A stretch of 22,746 bases of DNA from Ophiostoma sp. CBS 140.51 (lineage: Eukaryota > Ascomycota > Sordariomycetes > Ophiostomatales > Ophiostomataceae), in contig JANSLP010000439.1 of assembly GCA_029298735.1 (NCBI GenBank), positions 1-22,746 on the forward strand, in the 5' to 3' direction. This document shows positions 1 through 9,919 of the stretch, in pieces. The notes under the pieces are model-generated. The model saw only the letters and a program-made list of their open reading frames with translations. It did not search any database and was not told the DNA's origin. Position 1 is the first letter of the stretch. Each line of letters starts with the position of its first letter. Both the position numbers and the translations under genes were made by a program.

Positions 1-1191
1 AAGAGGAGAGTGAAGAGTGAAAAGGGCGTCAGAAGGGCGTCACCGAGAGATGGGGAGAATGGAAATAAAAACAAAAAATTGGGGTTTAACTATCAAATCA
101 AAGATATGGTCGATTTTCAGGACTCAAAAAGAGACAACGGTCAACATAAAAAGAAGCTCCAACAAGCTCCCTGTTGGACCGTTGTCAACCGTTGTCAACC
201 GCTCTTGATACGATGCTAACGCACAGTGAGGCATAGCTAGGAGGCCGTCCGTGTTGCCATTGTGGACCGCTAACACCGGCAAAGAGCCAAAGTCTCCACT
301 AAACGAGCCTGGTCGGGAGGCCTAGAGACAGTTTCGCTGCTATGTCACTATGTGTCAAACGGGCAGGAGGATAATACGAGACAGTGGCGAGCAAGCAAAA
401 CGGACCGAGAAAAAGGTAGAAGAATGACGAGAAGAACTGTCGCAAAACAGCGAGTTGTAAATGCCTGTGATGTAACAGGGCAGTCTGGGGTTAATGCCCT
501 GGAACGGCTGCCTCTTTTTGGCTCGTATTTATGCCTCCCAATGCCTGTCACGTGCGCAGTCAAATATTTGGGATTTTTATTGAGACTGGAAAGAGTCTGG
601 AAATGCACTACAGCGCTCCTGCCGTGGAAATACATTACTTGACTCCCTTCTTTCTTCGTTCGCACTCGGTGCCAGTTAGCTGTTGGGCTGATTGTGCCTT
701 CCCCCACCTCCTGCTTTTGGGCGACACAGGCGGGGGGCTTCGTCGGGCAAGTCCTAGAATCTAGGACAGCTCGCCTTGAATGGGAAAGGGTGACTGCTAA
801 TGTGCCCGATCTGATGGCGCCCGACCAGCAAACCGGGCAGGAACGAAGAACTAAGGGAAGGGAACTGCCATCCAAGGAGTTAAAAGAAGGAAAGAGCCTC
901 GTTTTGAAAGTAAATAAATAGAAATATGGTATCATGTCGCAGTGTAAACATAGCCAAACGACAACGACGTCTGGAACAGAGGACCTCTGTGCACTTCCAC
1001 TCCTGCCACTAATTCTGCCCACCCTGTGCGATACGTCACTGTTCTGCAAGCGCGAAAAACACCCCTGCTCAGAACCCCTCCACCACAGCCCGCTCTAGGG
1101 TCAGGTTGTGCCGTGCTGTGAACTGGGTCGCGCCTTCCGAGCACACCACAACGGGGGCCACCTCCACAGAACCCGCCTGCCAAAAAAGATG
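1..1191. other. Intergenic region, no gene recognised
   Basis: Several short open frames exist here on both strands, but they overlap each other, many lack an ATG start, and none gives a recognisable protein. The left end (1-45) is purine-rich. The only structure I can point to is the bulged inverted repeat at 133-198, listed separately. This stretch probably contains distal pkc1 promoter and possibly the flank of a gene lying to the left. Confidence 0.5.
133..198. repeat. Bulged inverted repeat with tandem 10-mer
   Basis: GACAACGG at 133-140 pairs with CCGTTGTC at 179-186. TCCAACA at 158-164 pairs with TGTTGGA at 172-178 across a 7-nt loop. The 3' arms are contiguous, so together they form a 15-bp stem interrupted on the 5' side by a 17-nt insertion. 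CCGTTGTCAA is then repeated in tandem (179-188 and 189-198). The pairing is seen directly; its role is unknown. It could be a binding site, a degenerate element end or chance. Confidence 0.5.
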
Positions 1192-2375
1192 CTACCGCGG
1201 CCGTAGCAAGAAACAGCCCCTCTTCTCCTTCCCTCCCGTCCTCTCCTTCCCCTCCTTGCCTAACGGGTTTTCAACCAGTCTTTTTTTCGCTCCTTTTGGG
1301 GTTTCTTTCTATCTAGGCGGGTATTCTTTCAACGCCGTTCCCTGTCCTTCCGTCTTCACCCCCTCTCCCTCCTCTCCTGTTTTCCACATCTGCCTGCGGC
1401 ATCGCATTCTCACGTCGAGAGAGCCAGGAATCCCGAAATACGCTCGTCCTCCTCTCCTCTCCTCACCTCGCGCCCTCGCAACCCAAAATCAGCCAAATAC
1501 GGGCACATTGCTCTTCCTTTAGCCCACGCGCATCTCTTGCATCATCAGGGCTGCATTTCTCACCACCGCCCCTCGCATACCTGAGCAAAAGGTCCCTTCT
1601 GCTTTTCTTCTTCAGGGCTGAAACATTTCTTAGCTTGTGTTTTTCTGCCTCGCGTTTCCTTCTTCTCTTCCCCCCCAATCCCCTCCCCCCCTCTTCCCTC
1701 CTCTTCCCGCCCGCTTGCGCACCCCTTCTCCTTCCTACCTCTCACCCGTTTTCTGCGCGAGCTTCCTCCGCTCGAGCTTTTTTTTTTCGCCTCGACACTA
1801 TCTTGTGCACTTTCCTGCCTGGATCTTTGCGAGCCTACACTTCGCGGAGTGATTTCCACGCCCGACCAACTTGTCCTTGGACCACAATCGCGAAACGACG
1901 ACCTGCAAACAAACCTCACACGAGGTCAGACGATCGAACGTCCCGGATCCGTGGTTTGTTGACGCGCATTCATATCACGTTTACTACGACGAGCAATTTC
2001 GACGACGATAAACGCATTGCTCTCTCTGGGCATCAGATCACGCCGATTTCTTCTACTTGATTCTGCTGGCCATTACCTGACTTGTGGTCATCACGAACGC
2101 CACCTCGGGAGTCGCCACGAAACCGCCTCGCAACGGCCCTCAAAGCTAGAGCATATTTGGAAGCAGCTCTTGCTGATTTGCCTTCATTCTTGAGCATATC
2201 TTCACGACCCGAGCATTGCTTTTCGAATTTCACTTCAGCCTCGCCTCTCTAGCGCAGCCTTATCTCGACATTCGACAGGCAGCAGTCTGCTCCTGGGACC
2301 TCTATTTGAACCTTTCCGTACCGCATCTAGAGCATTTGCCGCGTGAACGAACGCGCAGCCCAAAAATCAGCAACC
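1192..2375 (+). promoter_or_regulatory. pkc1 promoter/5' leader, pyrimidine-rich, ATG-free
   Basis: No ATG occurs on the + strand between the one at 1189 and the pkc1 start at 2376. Long C+T tracts lie at about 1203-1265, 1321-1380, 1441-1475 and 1655-1790, as is common near fungal transcription starts. The last 600 bases are less biased in composition but still lack ATG, which suggests a long transcribed leader. The transcription start cannot be read from sequence. A leader intron is possible, but I found no convincing donor/branch/acceptor set. Confidence 0.65.
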
Positions 2376-5300
2376 ATGGCGGACGACCAGCAAATGCAGA
2401 CAATCTTGAAGAAGATTGACATCGAAAAGGTCTTTTTGGGAAAGGCCATTGAGATGCGCAAGGCCGCCAACTCGGACAATGCCGATGTTCTTTCCAAACT
2501 CGACTCCGCCGTCCACTCCGCTCGTCGGCATCTGGAGTACTATGAGGACATGCTTCGCCAAGTTCAGGTGCGCCGTCTCGGCCAGGGCGTCGACAATATG
2601 AGCCTCGGTTCCGCCGGCAGTCCCAACTCGCCGGCGTCTGGCTCATTGCGTCCCCGAAGCACCGACCTCCGCAACGAGGCCGGTCCCCCACCGACACCAC
2701 CGCCAAAGGATTCCTCGTCGACATGGAGCGATAGCGCCACTCTGAACTCGCAAAACTACCCTTCAAACACATATGCACAGGGTGGCCTGCAGTCTCCTTC
2801 ATCCTATTCGCCAGCCGACACAGCACTGGTGAAGACGCGCCCCAACTACACGAAGCTTGGTAAGTTGGCACTGACTGCACCAACCATGGCATATTGCTTG
2901 TCATTTTTTATCCTGGCATCTTCTGACTTTTTTTTCTTCTAGACCTCATCAAGTACGACACGCCGTATATGGGCCCTCGTATCCAGCACATGCTGTCCCA
3001 AATCCAATTTAAGCTCGACGTCGAAGAACAGTACCTTAAGGGTATCGAGAAGATGGTTCAGCTGTACCAGATGGAAGGAGACAAGAAGAGCAAAGCCGAC
3101 GCTGCCTCCAAGAAGGTGGAGAGCAAGCAAAAAATCGTGCTTTTGAAGCAGGCTCTGAAGCGGTATGAAGAGCTGCACATTGACATTGACTCTGGCGACA
3201 CTCCGGATGGTGAGTACCTCTGCTGAAGACCGCGCATATGGCTTGTTTCGTCCTGCATACTAACAACCTACCAGATGATAGCGTCAACGTCCCGAACATG
3301 CGCAAGCCTCTTTCTGGTAACCTGTCGATCCGCATCATGGCCGTGAAAGATGTCGACCACGCACCGACCGGCCGCTTCAGCCGTGGCCCGGATACCTTTG
3401 TTGCCGTTAAGGTCGAAGACAACGTTGCCGCCCGCACGAGACTGTCCCGTACCGACCGGTGGGAAAGCGAGTTCCACAGCGTGGATGTCGACAAGGCAAA
3501 CGAGATCGAGCTTACGGTTTACGACAAGCCTGGCGAATATGCCATCCCAATCGGAATGCTGTGGGTCCGGATATCAGACATTGCTGAGGAGATTCGGAGA
3601 AAGAGAATCGAGGCTGAGATCAACTCCTCTGGCTGGGTGTCGGCCGACAAGATGTCCGCTGCTCCAAACCGTGCCCCGCCGGCTCAGTTCCCCATGAATA
3701 ACCAAGGCCAGTTCGGCGCTCAACAAAACCCCCAGGGTGGCCCGCTCTCGCCTCAGCACCCTCAGGGTGGTGGTTTCGACGGCGTCGGCGCTCACGCCGC
3801 GCACCTGTCACCTGAGCCGATCACGGGCTGGTTTAACCTCGAGCCGACTGGCCAGATCCAACTCAACCTCAACTTTGTCCGCCAGAACAAGGACCGTCGC
3901 CCGCTGGATCTTGGTCTTGGTCGCAAGGGTGCCATTCGTCAAAAGAAGGAGGAAGTCCACGAGATGTACGGACACAAGTTTGTCCAGCGCCAATTCTACA
4001 ACATTATGCGTTGTGCCCTTTGCGGCGATTTTCTCAAGGGCGGTGCCGGTATGCAGTGCGAGGACTGTAAGTACACTTGCCATATCAAGTGTTACTCCAG
4101 TGTCGTCACCAAGTGTATCAGCAAATCCAACGCCGAGACCGACCCCGACGAAGAAAAGATCAACCACCGGATCCCTCATCGTTTCCAGGCCTTTGGCAAC
4201 TACACGGCCAACTGGTGCTGCCACTGTGGTTATCTGTTACCATTTGGCAAGAAGAGTTGCCGAAAGTGTTCAGAATGTGGTCTCACTGCTCACGCTGGCT
4301 GTGCACATCTCGTACCCGATTTCTGCGGAATGTCCATGGCCGTGGCAAACCAAATTCTCGAAGGCATCCGTACCCAGAAGCAGCGGCAAAAGCAGACTAC
4401 GAACTTGAGCGACCGTACTCTCCGGCCGGGAAAACCTAACTTGTCTTCCCAGCCTGGTGGATACGGTGCTCAGGGCGCAGGACCAGCACCATATGGCCCC
4501 GGAGCTGCATCTGCCCAGGCCACTGAAGCCGCCAAGGTGATGTACGCAAACCAGCAGCAAACGTCACCTCAGCGTCCCCAGCATCCCGACCGGACTTCTA
4601 GTGCATCGTCCTCTGCCGCCGCTGCCGCCGCTAGTATGGCTATGTCAAGCATGAGCTCTGGTGCCAAGGCTGGAACCGGCCCGCAGACACCCGCTGGTGG
4701 AGACTCTTGGAGACACGACCCCGGAAACTATGGCGACCCGTACGGAGCCCCTCAGCAGGTGCAGGCGCAGCAGCAGCAGTATGGCAACGCACCACAACAG
4801 CGCAAGTACAACCCGGCCGACTACATCAATGTTGGACAATACCCGCCATCCCAACAGCAGCCTGGTCAGATGCAGCATGCTCAGCAGCAGCAGTCGCCTG
4901 TCGCCATCCAGCAGCAGCAACAACAACAGCAGATGTACCAACAGCAGCCACAGCAACAACCACTGCAGCAACAGCCTCCCCAGCCTCAGGTGCAGGTGAA
5001 ACCGCAGCAGATTGAGCCGCCCGTTTCGCTTTCTCCCGTGACTTCCACCGCCGTCGACATCACCGGACCGGGAGGCAAAAAGCCTTTGCCGTCAGCGACC
5101 GACCCCGGCACGGGCCAGCGCATTGGCCTCGACAACTTCAACTTCTTAGCAGTTCTGGGTAAGGGTAACTTTGGTAAGGTCATGTTGGCTGAGACGAAGC
5201 GCTCGAACAAGCTGTACGCCATCAAGGTCCTGAAGAAGGAGTTCATTATCGAGAACGACGAAGTGGAGAGCATTCGGTCAGAGAAGCGTGTGCTGCTTGT

Positions 5301-6236
5301 TGCCAACCGGGAGCGCCACCCCTTCCTGACGAACCTGCACGCCTGTTTCCAGACCGAGACGCGTGTGTACTTTGTGATGGAGTACATTAGCGGTGGTGAT
5401 TTGATGCTGCACATTCAGCGTGGCCAGTTCGGTACACGCCGTGCGCAGTTCTATGCCGCCGAGGTCTGCTTGGCACTCAAGTACCTGCACGAGAACGGCG
5501 TCATCTACCGTGATCTGAAGCTCGACAACATTTTGTTGACGCTGGACGGTCACATCAAGATTGCGGATTACGGTCTCTGCAAGGAGGACATGTGGTACGG
5601 TTCTACGACGAGCACCTTCTGCGGTACTCCCGAGTTTATGGCTCCTGAGGTATGTCACCACTCCTTCTATCAATTCTTGTAACGTATACTAACGCGAGGT
5701 TTAGATCCTTCTCGACAAGAAGTACGGTCGTGCTGTCGATTGGTGGGCGTTTGGTGTCCTGATCTACCAGATGCTCCTGCAGCAGTCGCCCTTCCGTGGT
5801 GAGGACGAAGACGAAATTTACGACGCCATTCTGGGCGACGAGCCGCTGTATCCGATCCACATGCCTCGCGACTCGGTGTCGATCCTGCAGAAGCTGCTTA
5901 CGCGCGACCCCGACCAGCGCCTGGGTAGCGGCCCGACAGACGCACAGGAAATCATGTCGCAGCCGTTTTTCCGCAACATAAACTGGGACGACATCTACCA
6001 CAAGCGTGTGCAGCCTCCTTTCTTGCCGACGATCAAGAACCCCACGGATACCAGCAATTTTGACTCGGAGTTTACGAGCGTTACGCCCGTTCTGACGCCC
6101 GTTCAGTCAGGTATGTCCAAGTCGCCTTTCAACTTTATTTTCTCTGTAAAGTGCATCTTACTAACACCTTCCAGTGCTGTCCCAAGCTATGCAGGAGGAG
6201 TTCCGTGGCTTCTCATACACAGCCGACTTTGTGTAA
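2376..6236 (+). CDS. pkc1: Protein kinase C (Pkc1), cell wall integrity kinase
   Basis: This is a serine/threonine kinase of the AGC family. In fungi Pkc1 is activated by Rho1-GTP at the plasma membrane and feeds the cell-wall MAP kinase cascade through the MAPKKK Bck1. Exons are 2376-2859, 2943-3209, 3275-5649, 5705-6110 and 6175-6236, giving 1197 aa, a usual fungal length. Domain order by residue: HR1 about 5-75 and 165-248, C2-like about 264-450, C1 zinc fingers 484-530 and 552-601, Gln-rich linker 744-829, kinase from about 872. Visible kinase motifs are the Gly loop GKGNFGKV (879-886), Lys901, catalytic Asp997 in YRDLKLDN, DYG at 1015-1017 in place of DFG, and activation-loop Thr1031 in TFCGTPE. 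The tail has turn-motif Thr1173 and hydrophobic motif FRGFSY with Ser1191. The start was chosen for its AACC-ATG-G context and because it is the first ATG in nearly 1.2 kb. The TYG-type change in DFG does not remove the Mg-binding Asp; from memory it is typical of fungal PKCs. Confidence 0.97.
2860..2942 (+). other. pkc1 intron 1
   Basis: An 83-nt intron in phase 1 with donor GTAAGT, a CTGAC branch-like site and acceptor TTCTAG after a T run. Removing it joins the two HR1 regions in frame (...YTKL-D-LIKYD...). Confidence 0.92.
3210..3274 (+). other. pkc1 intron 2
   Basis: A 65-nt intron in phase 1 with donor GTGAGT, perfect TACTAAC branch site at 3258-3264 and acceptor CCAG. It contains an in-frame TGA, so splicing is required. 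It separates the second HR1 from the C2-like region. Confidence 0.94.
4753..5010 (+). repeat. CAG/CAA-rich polyglutamine tract in pkc1
   Basis: A Gln-rich linker at residues 744-829, between the second C1 domain and the kinase, is written in mixed CAG and CAA codons. Its longest pure run is eight glutamines near 4909-4932. An alanine run precedes it near 4613-4632. Such linkers vary in length between isolates, and interruption by CAA tends to stabilise them. No effect on catalysis is expected, since all kinase motifs lie downstream and in frame. Confidence 0.9.
5650..5704 (+). other. pkc1 intron 3
   Basis: A 55-nt phase 0 intron with donor GTATGT, TACTAAC at 5687-5693 and acceptor TTTAG. It splits the kinase domain just after the APE motif (PE | ILLDKKYG). 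The unspliced reading meets TAA at 5680. Confidence 0.95.
6111..6174 (+). other. pkc1 intron 4
   Basis: A 64-nt phase 1 intron with donor GTATGT, TACTAAC at 6159-6165 and acceptor CCAG. The short last exon (6175-6236) carries the conserved hydrophobic motif FRGFSY, which strongly supports this splice. Confidence 0.95.
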
Positions 6237-6855
6237 AGTCGTGAAGGTGCATTGAGGAGTAGTTGATTTTGAAATTTCTTATGTTTTGTCTTGCAAGGGG
6301 AGATGATGTTAGTAGTTCCTTTTTTTCTTCTTTTTATGATCGACAGATTTATTATTTTCTTGGGAGCGACTCGAATGTTGCGTTGTTATTTGGATAAGGA
6401 CATAGAAAAAGTTGAGATTTTCTGGATGTTGGGCTTTTTCTGCAGCGAGTGCAAACCCGAGCGACTACTGTGGTACTCCCTCTTTGCTTTGCTGCTTGGC
6501 TTTTCTGTCTCTCGACCAGCCATTGTTTATTTTTGTAATTTTCATCCCCTTTATGTCGCTATCATTTCCTGCGGAATTGTCCCTTTCTATGCGTATCGAA
6601 CTATTTCTCATCTTCGATATGTCTATTGTTGTTCGTGTCATCCGTTTGTTCACATTGGGCGGCATTTTGCTTTTTCTATATATCAATGCCTGGATGCGTC
6701 GCTGGGTTTTTAATAAACGAGCTTTTTTCATATTTGGTTTATTTATTATTTTTTTGTTCTTGATATTTTATACAATGGTTTCTATATACAGCATCTGTAG
6801 ATTTTTCTTTCTTTTGGATGTTTCGCTATTATTACAACATGGCCACAATACAACT
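6237..6855. terminator. Convergent 3' flanks of pkc1 and SHE9
   Basis: This T-rich spacer separates two converging genes. On the + strand AATAAA lies at 6712-6717, some 475 nt past the pkc1 stop. On the - strand AATAAATAAA lies at 6738-6747, about 110 nt past the SHE9 stop. Fungal poly(A) signals are loose, so these are only candidates. If both were used the transcripts would end almost tail to tail. The long hydrophobic reading frames seen on the + strand here result from T-rich DNA. Confidence 0.5.
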
Positions 6856-8403
6856 CTACCGGAAGGCGAGGACGAGACTACCGACAAGAGCAGCACCGGC
6901 AACGGCGCTCTGCAAGGCCACAATCGACACGTCCCGCATGCGCACATTGACAGTGCGCTCGCTGACAATATCGTTGGCCCATGCCTTCCAGCGGACCGGG
7001 TCAGGTCCAAAGGCGACGACATCCTGCCATGACGTCGGCCAGGAGAGACTAAAGAGCTGCAGACGGAGTGGTGGATAGGGCAGAGAATCGACGGCCGGTG
7101 TGAGGACAGTCTCTTCAGTCGGTGGCACCTCGACAGCCACAGGGACTTCAGCAGCCTCGACCGGTGCGGCGACGACTTCTGCAGTCGACTCTGTCGCGCC
7201 GGCGGCCTCTGCCGCCTCCGCAGAAGGCGCTGCACTCGATACAGTGGCAAGCGCCGCCCGCACGTCCGCCAGCTCCTTGCGCACATCTTCCAGCACACCC
7301 GACTCCGCCTCGGCAATGCCACGCATCAGCCGCTTGCGCCGCCACGGCTCGGCAATCACCTGCAGAATGATGAAGAGCACCACGTTTATGCCCATCAGGC
7401 CCCATGTGCCCCAGGTACTCTGCCGCCGGATCCGATCGCTCCACACTTGTTCTTCGTGGTATCGCTTCAGGATACCCGATGTGACCGCCGCACTCAACCG
7501 CGCCTCATCCGCCTCGGCCTCCTTGAGCTGTTCCACTGCCTTTTGTGCACTCGTCTCCAGTTCATGGTCTTGCCGGTACAGCACTGTGAACCGCTCCAGG
7601 TCGGGCGGCGCCCAGCTGTCCTTGCGCGCCAGTAGGGTGGTGACTTCCCGCTGGGTGGCGGCGCGGCGTTCGTTGACAGCCTGGTAGGCACGGCGTGCTA
7701 CCCGCAAATCGGCTTGGGCGGTGGCCAGGTCTGTCTCAAGTTTGGCATTGTGTGCCTTGATGTGCTCAATGGCCGTGTAGCCTGTCAAGTCGCTCAGGGT
7801 CTGGGAGGCAGACACAAAACGGGCCTGCAGGTCGTCCATGAAGCGGCTGAAGCGGGCATTGAGGGCGGAGCGGCGGGACTCGACAAAGGAGGGGAGGGAA
7901 GATGATTCAGCGGAACTGCTGTCGGTATCAGTCTTGCTGGTGGATGTTGCCGACTCATTGGTCTTTTGTGCCCCCGTCTCCTTCGTCTTGACGTCTTCCT
8001 GTTGTGTTGGCTCGTCCGGCTTTGCCTCTGTGGACGTCTCTTGGACCTTTGGTAATGGCGGAGGAGATGTCGGGACAGAGCCTTCTGGTGGCGGCGGAGC
8101 AAAGATGATTGTCGGTTGGGGCTCGTCCCTTGGTGGCTTGTCGGAGGAAGAGGAGTACCACCGGCGAGCGGGCATGTCGCATCCTGGACATAAGAGTGCG
8201 CGTTGCGCAATGGTTCCTCTCAATGTCGAAGTTGTCATGCTCCGTCTCGACATATTTGCCGCCCAGACGGTCGTCCGTGCTGGTCGAGATCTCGAAAGTG
8301 CCGACGCTGCCGTCACCGGCACAACTTCCCGCAGCATCGTCGTCTTCAACCGCCGACCCATCCATCCCGCGGTCGCCGGACAGCCACCTGCCAGTGCTGC
8401 CAT
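6856..8403 (-). CDS. SHE9: She9/Mdm33-like mitochondrial inner membrane protein
   Basis: Members of this family (yeast She9/Mdm33) sit in the mitochondrial inner membrane and influence mitochondrial shape and inner-membrane fission. Their overproduction stops growth. The single-exon protein is 515 aa. Residues 1-85 are Arg/Ser/Thr-rich and poor in acid, a presequence-like stretch ending in RRWYSSSS near 80-87, a plausible processing site. Residues 90-175 are a low-complexity Pro/Ser/Thr/Glu spacer. Residues about 175-325 are a long helical, probably coiled-coil region. WGLMGINVVLFIILQVIAEP (about 334-353) is the first membrane span, and SIVALQSAVAGAALVGSLVLAF (about 493-514) is a second at the very C-terminus. 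Ala/Glu/Val-rich sequence at about 388-430 lies between them. The start at 8403 is the first in-frame ATG, with G at -3 and +4. The open frame continues upstream to 8520 but has no ATG. Confidence 0.93.
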   Translation of the reverse strand: MAALAGGCPATAGWMGRRLKTTMLREVVPVTAASALSRSRPARTTVWAANMSRRSMTTSTLRGTIAQRALLCPGCDMPARRWYSSSSDKPPRDEPQPTIIFAPPPPEGSVPTSPPPLPKVQETSTEAKPDEPTQQEDVKTKETGAQKTNESATSTSKTDTDSSSAESSSLPSFVESRRSALNARFSRFMDDLQARFVSASQTLSDLTGYTAIEHIKAHNAKLETDLATAQADLRVARRAYQAVNERRAATQREVTTLLARKDSWAPPDLERFTVLYRQDHELETSAQKAVEQLKEAEADEARLSAAVTSGILKRYHEEQVWSDRIRRQSTWGTWGLMGINVVLFIILQVIAEPWRRKRLMRGIAEAESGVLEDVRKELADVRAALATVSSAAPSAEAAEAAGATESTAEVVAAPVEAAEVPVAVEVPPTEETVLTPAVDSLPYPPLRLQLFSLSWPTSWQDVVAFGPDPVRWKAWANDIVSERTVNVRMRDVSIVALQSAVAGAALVGSLVLAFR

Positions 8404-8800
8404 GACTGCGCGAGCGCCAGTGACAAGCTGCGTATCCCTTGTCGTGTTCGTACTGTCGTATCTACTCCATAAAAGGTGGAAACTCAGGTCTATTGGTTCA
8501 CAGTCGCGTTCTGTCGTCAACCTGATGTTGCGCGCAAGAAGAATTGCGGGGGTTTCTGGGGGAAGAGCCGGGGCTTTTGCGACGAGGGATTTTGAGGGGA
8601 GAGTCGGGTCGCTTGAGAGAGAGGAGAGTCGTTGTTCAACTGGAAAGTCAGAAGTAACAGTACTGCCCCGGTCGGATGTTGTTGGCAGCTGTTGAAGTCG
8701 GCTTCCGATTCTGGATGTTGTTTTGTTGGTCGTGTTTTCCCGGCCTCGGGCCGTGAGCTTTCTCTTTCGTCGGCATTAAGGTCCATTTAGCGGCCAGACC
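8404..8800 (-). promoter_or_regulatory. SHE9 promoter/leader, CT-rich on minus strand
   Basis: Read on the minus strand, about 8540-8645 is strongly pyrimidine-rich, resembling the leaders of the other genes here. Two upstream ATGs could fall in a leader: a two-codon ORF (ATG GAG TAG, 8470-8462) and an 89-codon frame (8786-8517) rich in Gln, Pro and Ser. The latter resembles no protein I know. Whether either is transcribed depends on the start site, which I cannot fix. Confidence 0.45.
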
Positions 8801-9194
8801 AGGGGAACATTGTATGCCCCACTTATTTTCAGGGCAGTCTTTCGCGACATTCGGGACTCACGGAGCTTATCTCTTATCAGTCGAACGTCAACAACTAACA
8901 TCATAACGACAACTCAACGTGGTTTTGAATATTTCATAATATTTTTGTTGATTTTTTTTTTTTAATTTTAAATGTGCCTCTACTTTATTATTCATCTGAC
9001 TATTGAATCCAAGCCTGGACATCGGTGTTGTGTGCAAAAATGGTAAGGATTGCGAGGCCTCATCACTCGTCTCAATGCTGTTCCTCACAGACCTGTTGGA
9101 GGAGTATGGCACCTTTTTCTGACCGGGTACCATAATCACTGGAAAATCAATTTCTTTTAAACCTTTATTCGCCAAAGCATTCTTTGCTAGAACC

Positions 9195-9314
9195 ATGAAC
9201 AGGTGCAATCCGTCGCTGAATCTGCCCGTGCCCGAGCTAGGCCGTCCCGTCGGTGACTGGCTGGTGACATACGACAAAGATGGAATTCCGATTCCACCGG
9301 ACCAGGTTGAGTGA
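9195..9314 (+). other. Small orphan ORF of 39 codons, coding status doubtful
   Basis: ATG at 9195 opens a frame to TGA at 9312. The middle reads LGRPVGDWLVTYDKDG with mostly C or G in third positions, unlike the AT-rich DNA around it. The frame extends upstream without ATG to a stop at 9120. I do not recognise the protein. It could be a small gene, the decayed remnant of a larger one, or chance. A possible donor (CAG|GTTGAG) near 9305 leads to no clear downstream exon. Confidence 0.2.
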
Positions 9315-9330
9315 TTTTCAAACTGTAACA

Positions 9331-9352
9331 AGTGATACTGGGCGTTATCACT
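9331..9352. repeat. Short perfect inverted repeat
   Basis: AGTGATA (9331-9337) and TATCACT (9346-9352) are perfect 7-bp arms around an 8-nt loop in the divergent SHE9/DBP4 spacer. It could be a dimeric regulator site or chance. Confidence 0.4.
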
Positions 9353-9460
9353 GTAAAAATAAGCAAACTGCAGAGAAGAAGGTTCAGAAATGGGCCTTTT
9401 TGTGATCTGGAGACGGGCCTACTGGATCGAAAATAGTCTTGAATATTATGTGCAATGTTA

Positions 9461-9919
9461 GTTTCTTTTGAAAGACAATAAATTGACAAGACTATTAGTT
9501 TGTTTACTCTTTAATATAATTCCCCTGCGCTCACATTGATTCTTTTGTGTTGTCATCTTTTGTTTCAAGAAAACGAATAGAACGAGAGACTTCGAGAACA
9601 ATTTACAGCGATATTCCACAGTGACGCTCCAGCGATTACAGAGCCTTGAAGAGCTAGACTAAATTCACTGCTTGCAAGAAGGCGCGCTTTCACCGCCCAA
9701 CAAAAGTGGAACACAACAAGACCCACTATTTTACGCCCCATAAAAGAAGTAGAATACGGCAGAAAAAAGTTGAAGTTTTGCTGCGAACCTTTGGGAAGGT
9801 GCAGCCTGCTGCGAAACACTGCCAAAGGAGGCTTTCTCCTCTCTTTCTTGTCTCTTCTCACGATCTTCACCACCACCACACCCACACAACACAGCGCCCA
9901 CGCGCATACAACTGCGACC
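9461..9919 (+). promoter_or_regulatory. DBP4 promoter and leader
   Basis: There is no ATG on the + strand from about 9460 to the DBP4 start at 9920. The last 90 bases are a C/T- then CA-rich tract (CACCACCACACCCACACAAC at 9868-9887), typical of a fungal leader. A TAAAAG motif at 9740-9745 is a weak TATA-like candidate. Confidence 0.5.

Larger units (their letters stand above)
8801..9460. other. Divergent intergenic region with short orphan ORFs
   Basis: This AT-rich region lies between the divergent SHE9 and DBP4 genes, with a T run at 8955-8963. A less AT-rich island at about 9195-9314 holds a 39-codon frame described separately. A 147-codon frame on the minus strand (9331-8888) overlaps it, ends in Lys/Asn-rich low complexity and is not convincing. 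A 7-bp hairpin lies at 9331-9352. Confidence 0.4.

Noticed and set aside
6291..7032. Overlapping + strand frames of 140 and 206 codons that look membrane-spanning
   Set aside because: They lie in the T-rich pkc1 3' flank and antisense to SHE9. The Phe/Leu/Ile richness follows from T runs, and no family is recognisable.
8404..8520. N-terminal extension of the SHE9 frame
   Set aside because: There is no ATG in the extension; ATG at 8403 is the first in frame and is followed by a presequence-like stretch.
9770..9919. N-terminal extension of the DBP4 frame
   Set aside because: The frame is open but begins without ATG, the added residues are low-complexity Ser/Thr/His, and ATG 9920 has an excellent context and family-like start.
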